Shown: piece by piece, positions 1 to 7,668 of the stretch | Layout of the letters: each line of letters opens with the position of its first letter | How positions within the stretch are numbered: position 1 is the stretch's first letter | Assembly: GCA_902783235.1 (NCBI GenBank) | Contig: CACZQG010000016.1 | Coordinates: forward strand, 1 to 13,006 | Length of the DNA stretch: 13,006 bases | Direction of reading: 5' to 3' | Origin: an uncultured Ruminococcus sp. | GTDB taxonomy: Bacteria > Bacillota > Clostridia > Oscillospirales > Ruminococcaceae | Made by a program: the position numbers and the translations under genes | Notes under the pieces: model-generated | What the model was told of the DNA's origin: nothing | Seen by the model: only the letters and a program-made list of their open reading frames with translations | Databases searched by the model: none

Positions 1-81
1 ATGACGTGCAAAGCTTCCAGCGGTCTTTGTGCGGTGTTGCCTTAATTCTTCGCATAAATCTTCAAGATTTAATTGGGACAT
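1..81 (-). CDS. 5' end of an unidentified gene downstream of nrdG (truncated by window edge)
   Basis: An open frame starts with ATG (79-81) 15 bp after the nrdG stop and runs to the window edge without a stop, giving 27 residues that begin MSQLNLEDLCEELRQHR. A TTG lies in frame directly upstream (82-84) and could be the start instead. No strong Shine-Dalgarno sequence is visible, so translation would rely on coupling to nrdG. The short gap and absence of a terminator suggest it is the third gene of the nrdD-nrdG unit. The peptide is hydrophilic and probably helical; I do not recognise the family. It could also be a chance open frame. Confidence 0.4.
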   Translation of the reverse strand, partial: MSQLNLEDLCEELRQHRTKTAGSFARH

Positions 82-96
82 CAATAGCTGCAAATG

Positions 97-624
97 TCAA
101 TAATTCAACTCTGAAAGTATCAGTTTTCCTGTTTTAAATGATTCTTTGCACATAATGATACGCTGATTCTCCGAACCCCTGAATTTCAGCATCAGGTTTT
201 TCTTTTCAATCATGAATTCTCCATCTACAAGTATATCTATTAAACTCAACAGTTCATCTGTAACCTCACACCTTGCACAGCTTGGAGACAAAAGATCCTT
301 TTCATAAGTATATCCGGTATAGCACCATATATTTTTATCCGGATAGAGATTTTTAATTTCCTTGACAAGTCCTATCAGAACTCTCTGATTTACAGGCTCA
401 AATGGCTCCCCTCCTATGAGTGTAAGTCCGGCAATATAAGATGGAGCAACAGCATCCAGTATCTCCTGTTGTGTGGCAGCAGTATACTCGCAGCCATAAT
501 TAAAATCCCATGTCTCCTGATTAAAGCAGCCCTTGCAATGATGCGTACAACCTGAAACAAATAATGATACCCTAACACCCAAACCATTAGCAATATCAGT
601 TTTTTTGATGATACCGTAATTCAA
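97..624 (-). CDS. nrdG: Anaerobic ribonucleoside-triphosphate reductase activating protein (radical SAM)
   Basis: NrdG uses a [4Fe-4S] cluster and S-adenosylmethionine to install the glycyl radical on NrdD in the cytoplasm. The radical SAM cluster motif CTHHCKGC is present (Cys26, Cys30 and Cys33 from the start chosen here), followed by the GGEPF motif. The protein is 175 aa, normal for the family. The longest ORF begins at a GTG at 633 that lies inside the Shine-Dalgarno sequence AGGGGAG (633-639). The TTG at 622-624 sits 8 nt after it and gives MNYGIIKKTDIANG, which resembles known NrdG N-termini, so I use that. It starts 16 bp after the nrdD stop and should be co-transcribed and coupled with nrdD. 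Identification is firm; the start is likely. Confidence 0.95.
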   Translation of the reverse strand: MNYGIIKKTDIANGLGVRVSLFVSGCTHHCKGCFNQETWDFNYGCEYTAATQQEILDAVAPSYIAGLTLIGGEPFEPVNQRVLIGLVKEIKNLYPDKNIWCYTGYTYEKDLLSPSCARCEVTDELLSLIDILVDGEFMIEKKNLMLKFRGSENQRIIMCKESFKTGKLILSELNY

Positions 625-632
625 GCTCAACA

Positions 633-639
633 CTCCCCT
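633..639 (-). promoter_or_regulatory. Shine-Dalgarno site that sets the nrdG start
   Basis: AGGGGAG on the minus strand lies immediately after the nrdD stop codon. It overlaps the GTG at 633, so that codon cannot be its start. It is 8 nt from the TTG at 622-624, an ideal spacing, and so argues for a TTG start. Confidence 0.7.
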
Positions 640-640
640 A

Positions 641-2818
641 TTATAAGTGCATTACTCTTTCTCGGATCTCTTGAGTTCTGCCTTGATTCCAGAACTGAGT
701 ACCAATGTACCCACAAGTACGTCGTGCAACATTCATCTGGTCTTCATCATTATTACCGCAGTTAGGACATTCCCATATTAATTTACCGTCTTTATCTGTT
801 ACTATAATAATTTCGCCATCATATCCACAGCAGCTGCAATAATCACTCTTTGTATTAAGCTCAGCATACATAATATTATCATAAATATGCTTCATTACTG
901 CTAAAACGGCATCAATATTGTTCTGCATATCAGGTACTTCAACATAGCTAACCGCACCGCCGGGAGAAAGCCTCTGAAACTTTGATTCAAAGGTCAGCTT
1001 AGTAAATGCATCTATTTCTTCAGTAACATGAACATGATAGCTATTTGTGATATAGTTTTTATCAGTTACCCCTTTAATGAGACCAAAACGCTTTTGAAGA
1101 CATTTAGCAAATTTATATGTTGTCGATTCAAGAGGAGTACCATAAACGCTGAAATCAATTTTAGTTTGTTCCTTCCACATCCTGCAAGCATCATTCATAC
1201 GTTGCATGACTTTAAGAGCAAATTCTGTACCGCCCTCTTCGGTATGTGATTTACCGGTCATATAACGAGTACATTCGCATAGTCCGGCATATCCCAAAGA
1301 TATGGTGGAATAACCATTAAATAGAAGCTTGTCTATCTTTTCGCCCTTTTTAAGACGAGCCAAAGCACCGTACTGCCAAAGTATTGGTGCCACATCAGAG
1401 GGAGTACCCAAAAGTCTTTCATGACGATGCATTAGAGCTCGTCTGCATAATTCAAGTCTTTCATCAAATATATCCCAGAAAGCTTCCGGATCCTTTTTGG
1501 AGGAACACGCAACATCAACTAAATTTATAGTTACAACTCCCTGATTGAATCTTCCATAGTACTTTGGATTCCCTTCCTTGTCAATATATGGTGTAAGGAA
1601 GCTTCTGCAACCCATACAAGGATAACAGTGACCATTGCCATTCTTATCGATCTTATATTCAAGCATTTTCTTTTCAGAGATGTAATCCGGCACCATTCTT
1701 TTAGCAGTACATTCAGCAGCTAATTTTGTGATATTCCAGTATTTCGAGCCTTCGTGTATATTATCTTCCTCCAGGACATATATAAGCTTCGGGAAAGCAG
1801 GGGTAATATAAACTCCCTTTTCATTTTTGACACCAAGTATCCTTTGTCTGAGCATTTCCTCGATTATCAAAGCCAGATCATCCCTTGTCTGACCTTCCTC
1901 TACTTCATCAAGATACATAAATATGGTAATAAATGGAGCTTGTCCGTTAGTTGTCATAAGAGTTATGACCTGATACTGGATTATCTGTACTCCCCTTTTG
2001 ATCTCTTCACGAACTCTCAACTCGGCTACTTTGTTAATTTCATTCTCATTCAAGTCAAGTCCGGCTTCACGAAACTCCTGCGTAACAAGCTTACGTGCCT
2101 TTATACGACTCACATTAACAAAAGGAGCAAGATGAGAAAGAGTTATACTTTGTCCTCCATACTGTGAGCTTGCGATCTGAGCTATGCACTGGGTTGCAAC
2201 ATTGCAAGCAGTAGAAAAGCTCTTTGGCCTTTCGATCATGACCTCACTTATGACCGTTCCATTTTGCAGCATATCTTCCAGATTAACAAGGCAGCAATTG
2301 TGCATATGCTGAGCAAAGTAATCGGAATCATGAAAATGGATTATGCCCTCCTCATGAGCTCTTACTATATCCTCCGGAAGCAGAAAACGCTTTGTAATAT
2401 CTTTACTGACCTCTCCTGCCATATAGTCACGTTGAACGCTATTGATAACCGGATTTTTATTGGAATTTTCCTGCTTTACTTCTTCATTATTGCATTCTAT
2501 AAGACTTAATATCTGCTTGTCGGTAGAGTTGGATTTTCTGACAAGAGATCTTTTATATCTATATGTGATATACTTCCTGGCAACCTCAAAGAATTTAAGA
2601 TTCATTATCTCATTTTCAACAAGATCTTGTATTTCCTCAACATTGAAGGTGCGATTAACAGATTTAAGTATTCTTTCAACGTTTTCGGAAATGCTGTCTA
2701 TCTGTTCATTAGTCAATCTGTCATTTTCAACAACTTCCTTATTTGCCCTTCTTACAGCACTGATGATCTTTTCAATATCAAATTCTACTTCAGTACCGCT
2801 GCGTTTAATAATTTTCAT
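641..2818 (-). CDS. nrdD: Anaerobic (class III) ribonucleoside-triphosphate reductase, large subunit
   Basis: The enzyme reduces ribonucleoside triphosphates to deoxyribonucleotides using a glycyl radical, under anoxic conditions only. It is 725 aa. Residues about 2-90 form an ATP-cone allosteric domain. The core contains HNCCLVNL (173-180) and MGCRSFL (402-408), the segment carrying the catalytic cysteine in this family. Near the C-terminus are two CxxC pairs (Cys661/664 and Cys684/687) that match the zinc site. The glycyl radical motif is RTCGYIG, with Gly703 the probable radical site. I start at ATG 2816-2818, preceded by GGAGGG at a suitable distance. An upstream ATG at 2863 would add 15 residues, lacks a ribosome binding site and lies in the NrdR operator region. 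It is first in the unit with nrdG, and two NrdR-type boxes overlap its promoter. Confidence 0.97.
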   Translation of the reverse strand: MKIIKRSGTEVEFDIEKIISAVRRANKEVVENDRLTNEQIDSISENVERILKSVNRTFNVEEIQDLVENEIMNLKFFEVARKYITYRYKRSLVRKSNSTDKQILSLIECNNEEVKQENSNKNPVINSVQRDYMAGEVSKDITKRFLLPEDIVRAHEEGIIHFHDSDYFAQHMHNCCLVNLEDMLQNGTVISEVMIERPKSFSTACNVATQCIAQIASSQYGGQSITLSHLAPFVNVSRIKARKLVTQEFREAGLDLNENEINKVAELRVREEIKRGVQIIQYQVITLMTTNGQAPFITIFMYLDEVEEGQTRDDLALIIEEMLRQRILGVKNEKGVYITPAFPKLIYVLEEDNIHEGSKYWNITKLAAECTAKRMVPDYISEKKMLEYKIDKNGNGHCYPCMGCRSFLTPYIDKEGNPKYYGRFNQGVVTINLVDVACSSKKDPEAFWDIFDERLELCRRALMHRHERLLGTPSDVAPILWQYGALARLKKGEKIDKLLFNGYSTISLGYAGLCECTRYMTGKSHTEEGGTEFALKVMQRMNDACRMWKEQTKIDFSVYGTPLESTTYKFAKCLQKRFGLIKGVTDKNYITNSYHVHVTEEIDAFTKLTFESKFQRLSPGGAVSYVEVPDMQNNIDAVLAVMKHIYDNIMYAELNTKSDYCSCCGYDGEIIIVTDKDGKLIWECPNCGNNDEDQMNVARRTCGYIGTQFWNQGRTQEIRERVMHL

Positions 2819-2833
2819 TATAAACCCTCCAAA

Positions 2834-2849
2834 ACACAATATGTAGTGT
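2834..2849 (-). promoter_or_regulatory. NrdR box, promoter-distal copy
   Basis: The 16-bp near-palindrome acacaatatgtagtgt (plus strand) matches the NrdR consensus acaCwAtATaTwGtgt with a single mismatch, as I recall that consensus. It begins 31 bp from the second box, so the two lie on the same face of the helix, as is usual for NrdR. It sits between the predicted transcription start and nrdD. Confidence 0.8.
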
Positions 2850-2864
2850 TTTTTTATCTTCAAA

Positions 2865-2880
2865 ACACTACATATAGTAT
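2865..2880 (-). promoter_or_regulatory. NrdR box, promoter-proximal copy overlapping the -10 and start site
   Basis: The 16-mer acactacatatagtat (plus strand) is the second NrdR-like palindrome. It overlaps the -10 hexamer (2879-2884) and the predicted transcription start near 2872. Binding here should block RNA polymerase, which fits repression by NrdR when dATP is plentiful. nrdR itself is not in the window. Confidence 0.78.
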
Positions 2881-2906
2881 TATAACATATTATAGGAAAA
2901 AGTCAA
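2879..2906 (-). promoter_or_regulatory. Sigma-A-type promoter of nrdD-nrdG
   Basis: On the minus strand, the -35 TTGACT (2901-2906) and -10 TATAAT (2879-2884) are separated by 16 bp. The 145-bp gap between the U32 gene and nrdD shows no convincing terminator hairpin, so some readthrough from the thyX unit into nrdD is possible. Confidence 0.75.
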
Positions 2907-2963
2907 GTCTTATTTTTTACAGATTTTGGAAGTAAAGATTGTTGATTTTTTTAAGGCACATAA

Positions 2964-4196
2964 CTACGAAACTTGCAGATTTTTTCTTATTATTGAGCCG
3001 GAATTAAATTTTTCTTTTGACTTAAAACTGAATTTCATCATAGCATGATTTATAGTTTGGATCTCTTCACCATTTTCATTAAAAAATTTATCCGGTTTTA
3101 TTAATATAGGCTTCTCCCCCGGAGACATTACCTCTAATTCATCACCTGCAAAGAATCTGTTTCGTTGTGTTGCATAAACAACATCATTCTCGCATCCGTC
3201 TATAACTGCAACAACATCATAATTTCTTACATAACCCCCGGTTTCATAGTACTGACTGTCCTCGGGTCTGCCAAAGAAAAAGCCATTACAATACTTTCGG
3301 TGACTTACCTTAAAAACCTCATCCTTTATCCAATCGGGTAACGGTTCATTATCATGCTCAATATGCCAGTCTACAGCCATTCTATAAGCATTTGTCACTG
3401 CAGCCACATAGTATGCTGACTTTGCTCTGCCCTCAATCTTAAGGCTTGTAACACCGGCATCAGCAAGCTTGTCAATGTGATCGATCATACAAAGATCTTT
3501 AGAATTAAGAATATATGTACCTTTTTCATCCTCAAATATAGGAAAATAAAGACCATCTCGTTTTTCTTCCATAAGATGGTAACCCCATCTGCATGGCTGA
3601 GCACATTCACCTCTGTTGGCATCACGGTTTACAAGATACTGGGAGAGGAGGCATCTGCCTGAAAAAGACACACACATAGCCCCATGCACAAATACCTCAA
3701 GTTCCATATTAGCAGGTATCCTGTCACGAATGCCTTTTATCTCCTCAATGGACAATTCTCTCGCTAACACTGCCCGCTTTACACCCATATCATATAAAGT
3801 ATTAGCTGTAGCATAATTGACAATACCAGTCTGAGTTGACATATGTATTTCCATTTCCGGAGTATATTTTTTTATAAGGGAAAGAAGTCCCAGATCGGCA
3901 ACAATAACCGCATCCACACCACACTTTTCAACATTTATTATAAAATCCTCAAATCCCGGTATTTCATTGTTACGTGGAAGAGTGTTACAAGTAAGATAAA
4001 CCTTTATATTCTTATCATGGGCTTTTTGTACAGCCTCAATTAGCTGTTCAAATGTAAAATTATCCGGTGATGCTCTCATACCAAAGTTCTTTCCTGCTAA
4101 ATATACAGCATCTGCACCGTAGTTTATGGCTGCTTCAAAGCGCTCCATATCTCCTGCCGGGGAAAGCAACTCTAAATTTTTAAATTTATTATTCAT
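2964..4196 (-). CDS. U32 peptidase-family protein, TrhP/YrrO-like (tRNA uridine hydroxylation)
   Basis: This 410-aa protein starts with LELLSPAGDMERFEAAINYGADAVYL (abridged here as LELLSPAGD...YGADAVYL, residues 8-33), the typical U32 N-terminus. It carries the U32 signature around EVFVHGAMCVSFSGRCLLS (167-185). Cys175, Cys182, Cys198 and Cys236 are spaced much like the four [4Fe-4S] ligands reported for UbiU, so a cluster is likely. Relatives YegQ/YrrO (TrhP) take part in prephenate-dependent 5-hydroxyuridine formation at tRNA position 34. Length, and the place directly after mltG as in Bacillus subtilis (yrrL to yrrO), favour that role over collagenase or ubiquinone functions. I start at ATG 4194-4196, 9 nt after GAGG; the longer open frame runs inside mltG. 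The start overlaps the mltG end by 8 bp, so translation is probably coupled. Confidence 0.85.
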   Translation of the reverse strand: MNNKFKNLELLSPAGDMERFEAAINYGADAVYLAGKNFGMRASPDNFTFEQLIEAVQKAHDKNIKVYLTCNTLPRNNEIPGFEDFIINVEKCGVDAVIVADLGLLSLIKKYTPEMEIHMSTQTGIVNYATANTLYDMGVKRAVLARELSIEEIKGIRDRIPANMELEVFVHGAMCVSFSGRCLLSQYLVNRDANRGECAQPCRWGYHLMEEKRDGLYFPIFEDEKGTYILNSKDLCMIDHIDKLADAGVTSLKIEGRAKSAYYVAAVTNAYRMAVDWHIEHDNEPLPDWIKDEVFKVSHRKYCNGFFFGRPEDSQYYETGGYVRNYDVVAVIDGCENDVVYATQRNRFFAGDELEVMSPGEKPILIKPDKFFNENGEEIQTINHAMMKFSFKSKEKFNSGSIIRKNLQVS

Positions 4197-5871
4197 AGTA
4201 TTCATCCTCATTGTAGCCTTCTTCAGCATTTTCCTCGTCTTCATCAGTGCTTGTGCCATTAATCTCAGCCAGATTTTCTTCATGCTCCTCATTTGTTTTA
4301 GCGTAGTATATCTCCTTAGTGTCGATATCAGCTGCAAAGAAGTAGTAATCTGTCTTGGACGGGTACAGTACCGCTTCAATTGCATCCTGCCCCGGGTTGC
4401 CTATAGCCCCCGGAGGAAGTCCATTTGCCTTATCGGTGTCATAGGCATCACATATAGCTGTAGATTCTATCTGCATATTAGGTTTAATTATTTCTTCTAC
4501 ATAGTAAGTGGTCGGTGACGATTGGAGTTTAGGATATTTGTCGGGATCTGCAAGTCTGTTCTCAAATACAGAAGCTACCATTTTCATAGATTTTGCATCG
4601 GGAGCTTCAGCCTGAACTATAGAAGCAAGAGTTATTACTTCATCCAGTGTCATTCCCATTTTCTTCATTTGTGTATAATACTCAGGCTTCATTTTATCCT
4701 GAAAGTTCTGATATATCTTCATACAAACAGATTCAGGTTCACTGTCAACATAGAATTTGTACGTATCAGGCCACAAATACCCTTCCATACGATAAAACTT
4801 ATTGGCGGTTGATTTTGGAAGCTGCTCTTCAAATTTGAAGCCGAACCCTCCCGCATTAAAATAATACAGAAATCGTTCCGCATCACAAACTTTTTTCTCC
4901 TGAAGGAGCTTGGCAGCATCATATACACTTATGCCTTCGACAAAAGTAATATCAACCGTTTCACGATTTTCATCCTTACCTTTAATAAGCTTATTTATAA
5001 TTGTTTCGTAGGCATCTCCCGAGCTTATCTCATATTGTCCAGGTATAAATGCATCATCTGATCCATTGAATTTAGCAAAAATTTCAAAAGCCCTTGGAAT
5101 ATCTATAATATCTTCATCTTCGAGTATTTTAGCAACATCCTTTGTAGTAGCACCATGAGGGATAGTTATCATTTTAAGTGAATCGCCTTTGCCAATTGCA
5201 AGCATATCTCGTCCAACTGCTATTATCATGATCGAAAGAACCACAGAGATAGTAACTATAAGAGTGGTAAGTATAAGAACAACCGGAAGTCTTGCTGAAT
5301 TTTTTTTTCTTTTCTTTTTACGCTTTGTTGCTTTTGCAGCATGAGTTTTATTTATTGGATTAGTTGCTGTTTTGATCCTGTCAGTATTATTATCAGGGGA
5401 ATAGCTGCCCATTTCTACAGGAATATCTTTAAAAGCATCCGTTTGTATTGTGTGTTCTATAATGTCTCTTGCTGTTGGCTTATCCTGCGCTATGGTATGA
5501 ACTGATGCTTTTTCTTTAGAAGCTTTTTTATTCTCTTTATTGCGAGCTTTGCTATCCTCAGATTCAGATTTACTTTTATCTGATGACTTTAAGGTTGTAT
5601 TATTCTTTTTGTCAGTTACATTATCCATCTGATCAGGCCTTGTTTTATCAGGCAATACCGGGTCAATAGTTTTATTATTCTCATTATGTGCAGGTATAGC
5701 TGCACTTTGCGTATATGCCTGAGATACTGCCTTTCTCCCTTTAACAACAGCTTTTTGGTTCACATTTTTGGAGGAAATACCTGCTGATGATGCTTTCTTT
5801 CTGTCACTGGTAACATTATCCAGTATTTCTTCAAGTATCTTATCTCTGTCTGAATTACGTCTGTTATCCAT
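4189..5871 (-). CDS. mltG: Endolytic murein transglycosylase MltG (YceG-like)
   Basis: MltG is a membrane-anchored lytic transglycosylase that cuts nascent peptidoglycan strands and limits their length. The 560-aa protein has a long, lysine/serine-rich, apparently disordered cytoplasmic tail (1-190) ending in KRKKKRKK. One membrane segment follows (about 195-220), then an extracellular LysM-like region (about 231-300) and the YceG catalytic domain. Family motifs EGYLWPDTY (363-371), LASIVQAEA (415-423) and GLPPGAIGNPG (484-494) are visible. The last Glu of the LASIVxxE motif, Glu422, is kept, while the first position of the usual EKE is Gln420. The C-terminal tail is strongly acidic. The ATG at 5869-5871 follows GGAGG at 9 nt and overlaps the cyclo-ligase end by 8 bp. 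The tail makes it much longer than the enterobacterial protein. Confidence 0.93.
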   Translation of the reverse strand: MDNRRNSDRDKILEEILDNVTSDRKKASSAGISSKNVNQKAVVKGRKAVSQAYTQSAAIPAHNENNKTIDPVLPDKTRPDQMDNVTDKKNNTTLKSSDKSKSESEDSKARNKENKKASKEKASVHTIAQDKPTARDIIEHTIQTDAFKDIPVEMGSYSPDNNTDRIKTATNPINKTHAAKATKRKKKRKKNSARLPVVLILTTLIVTISVVLSIMIIAVGRDMLAIGKGDSLKMITIPHGATTKDVAKILEDEDIIDIPRAFEIFAKFNGSDDAFIPGQYEISSGDAYETIINKLIKGKDENRETVDITFVEGISVYDAAKLLQEKKVCDAERFLYYFNAGGFGFKFEEQLPKSTANKFYRMEGYLWPDTYKFYVDSEPESVCMKIYQNFQDKMKPEYYTQMKKMGMTLDEVITLASIVQAEAPDAKSMKMVASVFENRLADPDKYPKLQSSPTTYYVEEIIKPNMQIESTAICDAYDTDKANGLPPGAIGNPGQDAIEAVLYPSKTDYYFFAADIDTKEIYYAKTNEEHEENLAEINGTSTDEDEENAEEGYNEDEYYE

Positions 5872-6442
5872 TTGATAAATCCTCCGTAAATCTATCCGTA
5901 ACGATCAGATCAACACATCTGTCGTGAGGTTCCCTTGGTAATGAATCTAAAAAATTATCACTGTAACATATTCCCAATGCGGTAATATTCTCATGTTTTT
6001 CCATAAAGCTATCATAGAATCCACCGCCATAACCAAGTCTGTATCCATTTTTATCATATGCAAGTGCAGGAACAATACAAATGGCATTATTAAAATTATT
6101 TACTAATGTGCTTTCATCAGGAACAGGTTCGTATATGCCGAATGGTGATATTTCAAGCCTGCTTTGCGAATCAAAATAATAAAAATCCATTTTGTGATTA
6201 TCCTTACATTTTGGTACGGCGATTTTAATATTGTTTTCCATGCAATAGGAAACTATACGCCATGTATCCACCTCTATGGGAGTTGATAAATAGCATAAAA
6301 CAAGACTGTGTCTCATAAGCTCACCACATGACACTAATCTTTCAAATATTGCATTATCATAATCTTTACGCTTTTGATCTGACAAACTGCGGCGGTAAGC
6401 CTTTATTCTGTCCCTTATAAGCTTTTTTTCATTTGTTAGCAT
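5864..6442 (-). CDS. 5-formyltetrahydrofolate cyclo-ligase
   Basis: The enzyme converts 5-formyl-THF to 5,10-methenyl-THF with ATP (EC 6.3.3.2; MTHFS, called Fau, FthC or YqgN in different species). It is 192 aa, normal length. It shows the basic N-terminal helix (KKLIRDRIKAYRR), the substrate-region TPIEVDT (54-60), VPK (77-79), and the family hallmark GYGGGFYD (137-144), followed by HDRCVDLIVTD (173-183). Its ATG shares one base with the stop of the upstream gene (TGATG), and no strong ribosome binding site is seen, so translational coupling is likely. It sits four genes after the promoter in the unit led by thyX, where it could help keep the methylene-THF pool that ThyX consumes; that link is inference. 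Confidence 0.93.
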   Translation of the reverse strand: MLTNEKKLIRDRIKAYRRSLSDQKRKDYDNAIFERLVSCGELMRHSLVLCYLSTPIEVDTWRIVSYCMENNIKIAVPKCKDNHKMDFYYFDSQSRLEISPFGIYEPVPDESTLVNNFNNAICIVPALAYDKNGYRLGYGGGFYDSFMEKHENITALGICYSDNFLDSLPREPHDRCVDLIVTDRFTEDLSNG

Positions 6443-6981
6443 CAGTACAGTACCGACTGAATAAGTTTTTCCACTCTTTCATCGGAGGTAAGTGCTTTTA
6501 CAAGTTCAAAAGCAAAAGGCATAGCAGTGCCTGCGCCTCGTGAAGTAATAATATTTCCATCAACACATACAGGCTTTTGGGAAATAACAGCTTTACCTAA
6601 CTGTTCTTCAAATCCGGTGTAACAGGTAGCTTCTTTTCCATCAAGAATTCCTTTATGACCAAGTATAGATGGAGCTGCACATATTGCGCCAATATATTTG
6701 TTATTCTGGACACAATAGTCAATTGCAGATTGAACGTTTGCATTCTTTTCAAGATTAAGAGTACCGGGCATACCTCCGGGCAGCACTATCATATCAACCC
6801 TATCATCAAGGTTTAGCTGTGTATCCTGGATATTTGCAAGAACCGGTATACCGTGTGAGCCAATAACGCTCTGATTCTCAACACCCACGGTAATAACTTC
6901 AATATTGCACCTTCTAAGCATATCTACAGGTGTAAGTGCCTCTACTTCTTCAAATCCGTCTGCCAAAAATACATATACCAT
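6442..6981 (-). CDS. DJ-1/PfpI (YajL-like) family protein, putative glyoxalase III/deglycase
   Basis: This 179-aa cytoplasmic protein belongs to the DJ-1/YajL branch of the DJ-1/PfpI superfamily. The N-terminal ADGFEEVEALTPVDMLRR carries the conserved acidic residue (Glu14, equivalent to DJ-1 Glu18). The nucleophile elbow GAICAAPSILG places the reactive cysteine at Cys101. SRGAGTAMPFAFEL is the usual C-terminal signature. Family members detoxify methylglyoxal or repair glycated molecules, though the physiological role is debated, and repair of glycated nucleotides has been proposed for some. The ATG has GGAGG 9 nt upstream and starts 15 bp after the kinase-like gene. Family assignment is firm; substrate is not determinable from sequence. 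Confidence 0.9.
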   Translation of the reverse strand: MVYVFLADGFEEVEALTPVDMLRRCNIEVITVGVENQSVIGSHGIPVLANIQDTQLNLDDRVDMIVLPGGMPGTLNLEKNANVQSAIDYCVQNNKYIGAICAAPSILGHKGILDGKEATCYTGFEEQLGKAVISQKPVCVDGNIITSRGAGTAMPFAFELVKALTSDERVEKLIQSVLY

Positions 6982-6996
6982 TTTTTAAATCCTCCA

Positions 6997-7668
6997 TCAA
7001 TGATTTATAATATCATTTATAATTTTCAGTATCTTATTGGATATTAACTCTTGTGGAAGAGGCATATCATCTTCGTTACATGATACAATACTCCATCCAA
7101 GTTTTTCAGCTGCATACAAAGCTGAATCTCTGCATTTGTAAAGATAATCAACATGGCTTTCATGAATATCTTTCTTATCATTATTACCCTCATACCGCTG
7201 TAATAATAGCTTTTGTGATATTTCTATCGGCATATCAAGAAAGATCACCTTATCAGCTTTGGGTAATCCCAGCTTTTCGTATTCATAATCATAAAGCCAA
7301 TCAAGATACTCATCCCATTCTTCACGAGCCAGCTTGGACATCTGATGCAAAGCATTAGAACTGACATATCGTGCTGCCAGTATGATACTTCCCTCTTCAT
7401 AATCTCTTTTCCAATTGGTCATATAACTTGCATATCTATCTACAGCGTAAAAGCTGGATGCTGCATAAGCATTTATATCATTTGGATCATGAGAAAAATC
7501 ACCGTTAAGATACATTCTGACCAACACAGATGAGTCACTTTTATAGTCGGGAAAGCTAATCACTTTAACTTTAAGTCCCATTTTTGCAAGTTTTTCTTTG
7601 CATAGATCCAGCTGTGTAGATTTACCTGAGCCATCCAAACCATCTATAACTATAAGTTTACTGTTCAT
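6997..7668 (-). CDS. Thymidylate kinase-like nucleoside-monophosphate kinase
   Basis: This 223-aa P-loop kinase shows GLDGSGKST (10-18) and the overall layout of thymidylate kinase, including SFPDY (38-42) and the helix containing SNALHQ (105-110), which parallels SxxAYQ of Tmk. The probable reaction is dTMP + ATP to dTDP, fitting its place directly after thyX; the two genes overlap by 11 bp. The classical DR(Y/H) motif reads AARY (98-101) here, so the Asp is replaced by Ala99. This may mark a clostridial subfamily or a changed substrate; I therefore give no symbol. The genome may also encode a canonical Tmk. The ribosome binding site (AAAGAG region) is weak, which suggests coupling to thyX. 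Confidence 0.85.
   Translation of the reverse strand: MNSKLIVIDGLDGSGKSTQLDLCKEKLAKMGLKVKVISFPDYKSDSSVLVRMYLNGDFSHDPNDINAYAASSFYAVDRYASYMTNWKRDYEEGSIILAARYVSSNALHQMSKLAREEWDEYLDWLYDYEYEKLGLPKADKVIFLDMPIEISQKLLLQRYEGNNDKKDIHESHVDYLYKCRDSALYAAEKLGWSIVSCNEDDMPLPQELISNKILKIINDIINH

Noticed and set aside
1754..2167. Plus-strand ORF of 137 codons opposite nrdD
   Set aside because: Antisense shadow of nrdD with no supporting ribosome binding site or family resemblance.
2819..2863. Extension of nrdD by 15 residues to an upstream ATG
   Set aside because: No ribosome binding site before 2863, the segment covers an NrdR box, and the GGAGGG site fits the ATG at 2818.
2907..2963. Intrinsic terminator after the U32 gene
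   Set aside because: Only a weak 5-bp stem with a large loop is present, without a proper U run after it.
4197..4385. Long N-terminal extension of the U32 protein
   Set aside because: It lies entirely within mltG in another frame, is Met/Lys/Arg-rich and unlike any U32 N-terminus; GAGG fits the ATG at 4196.
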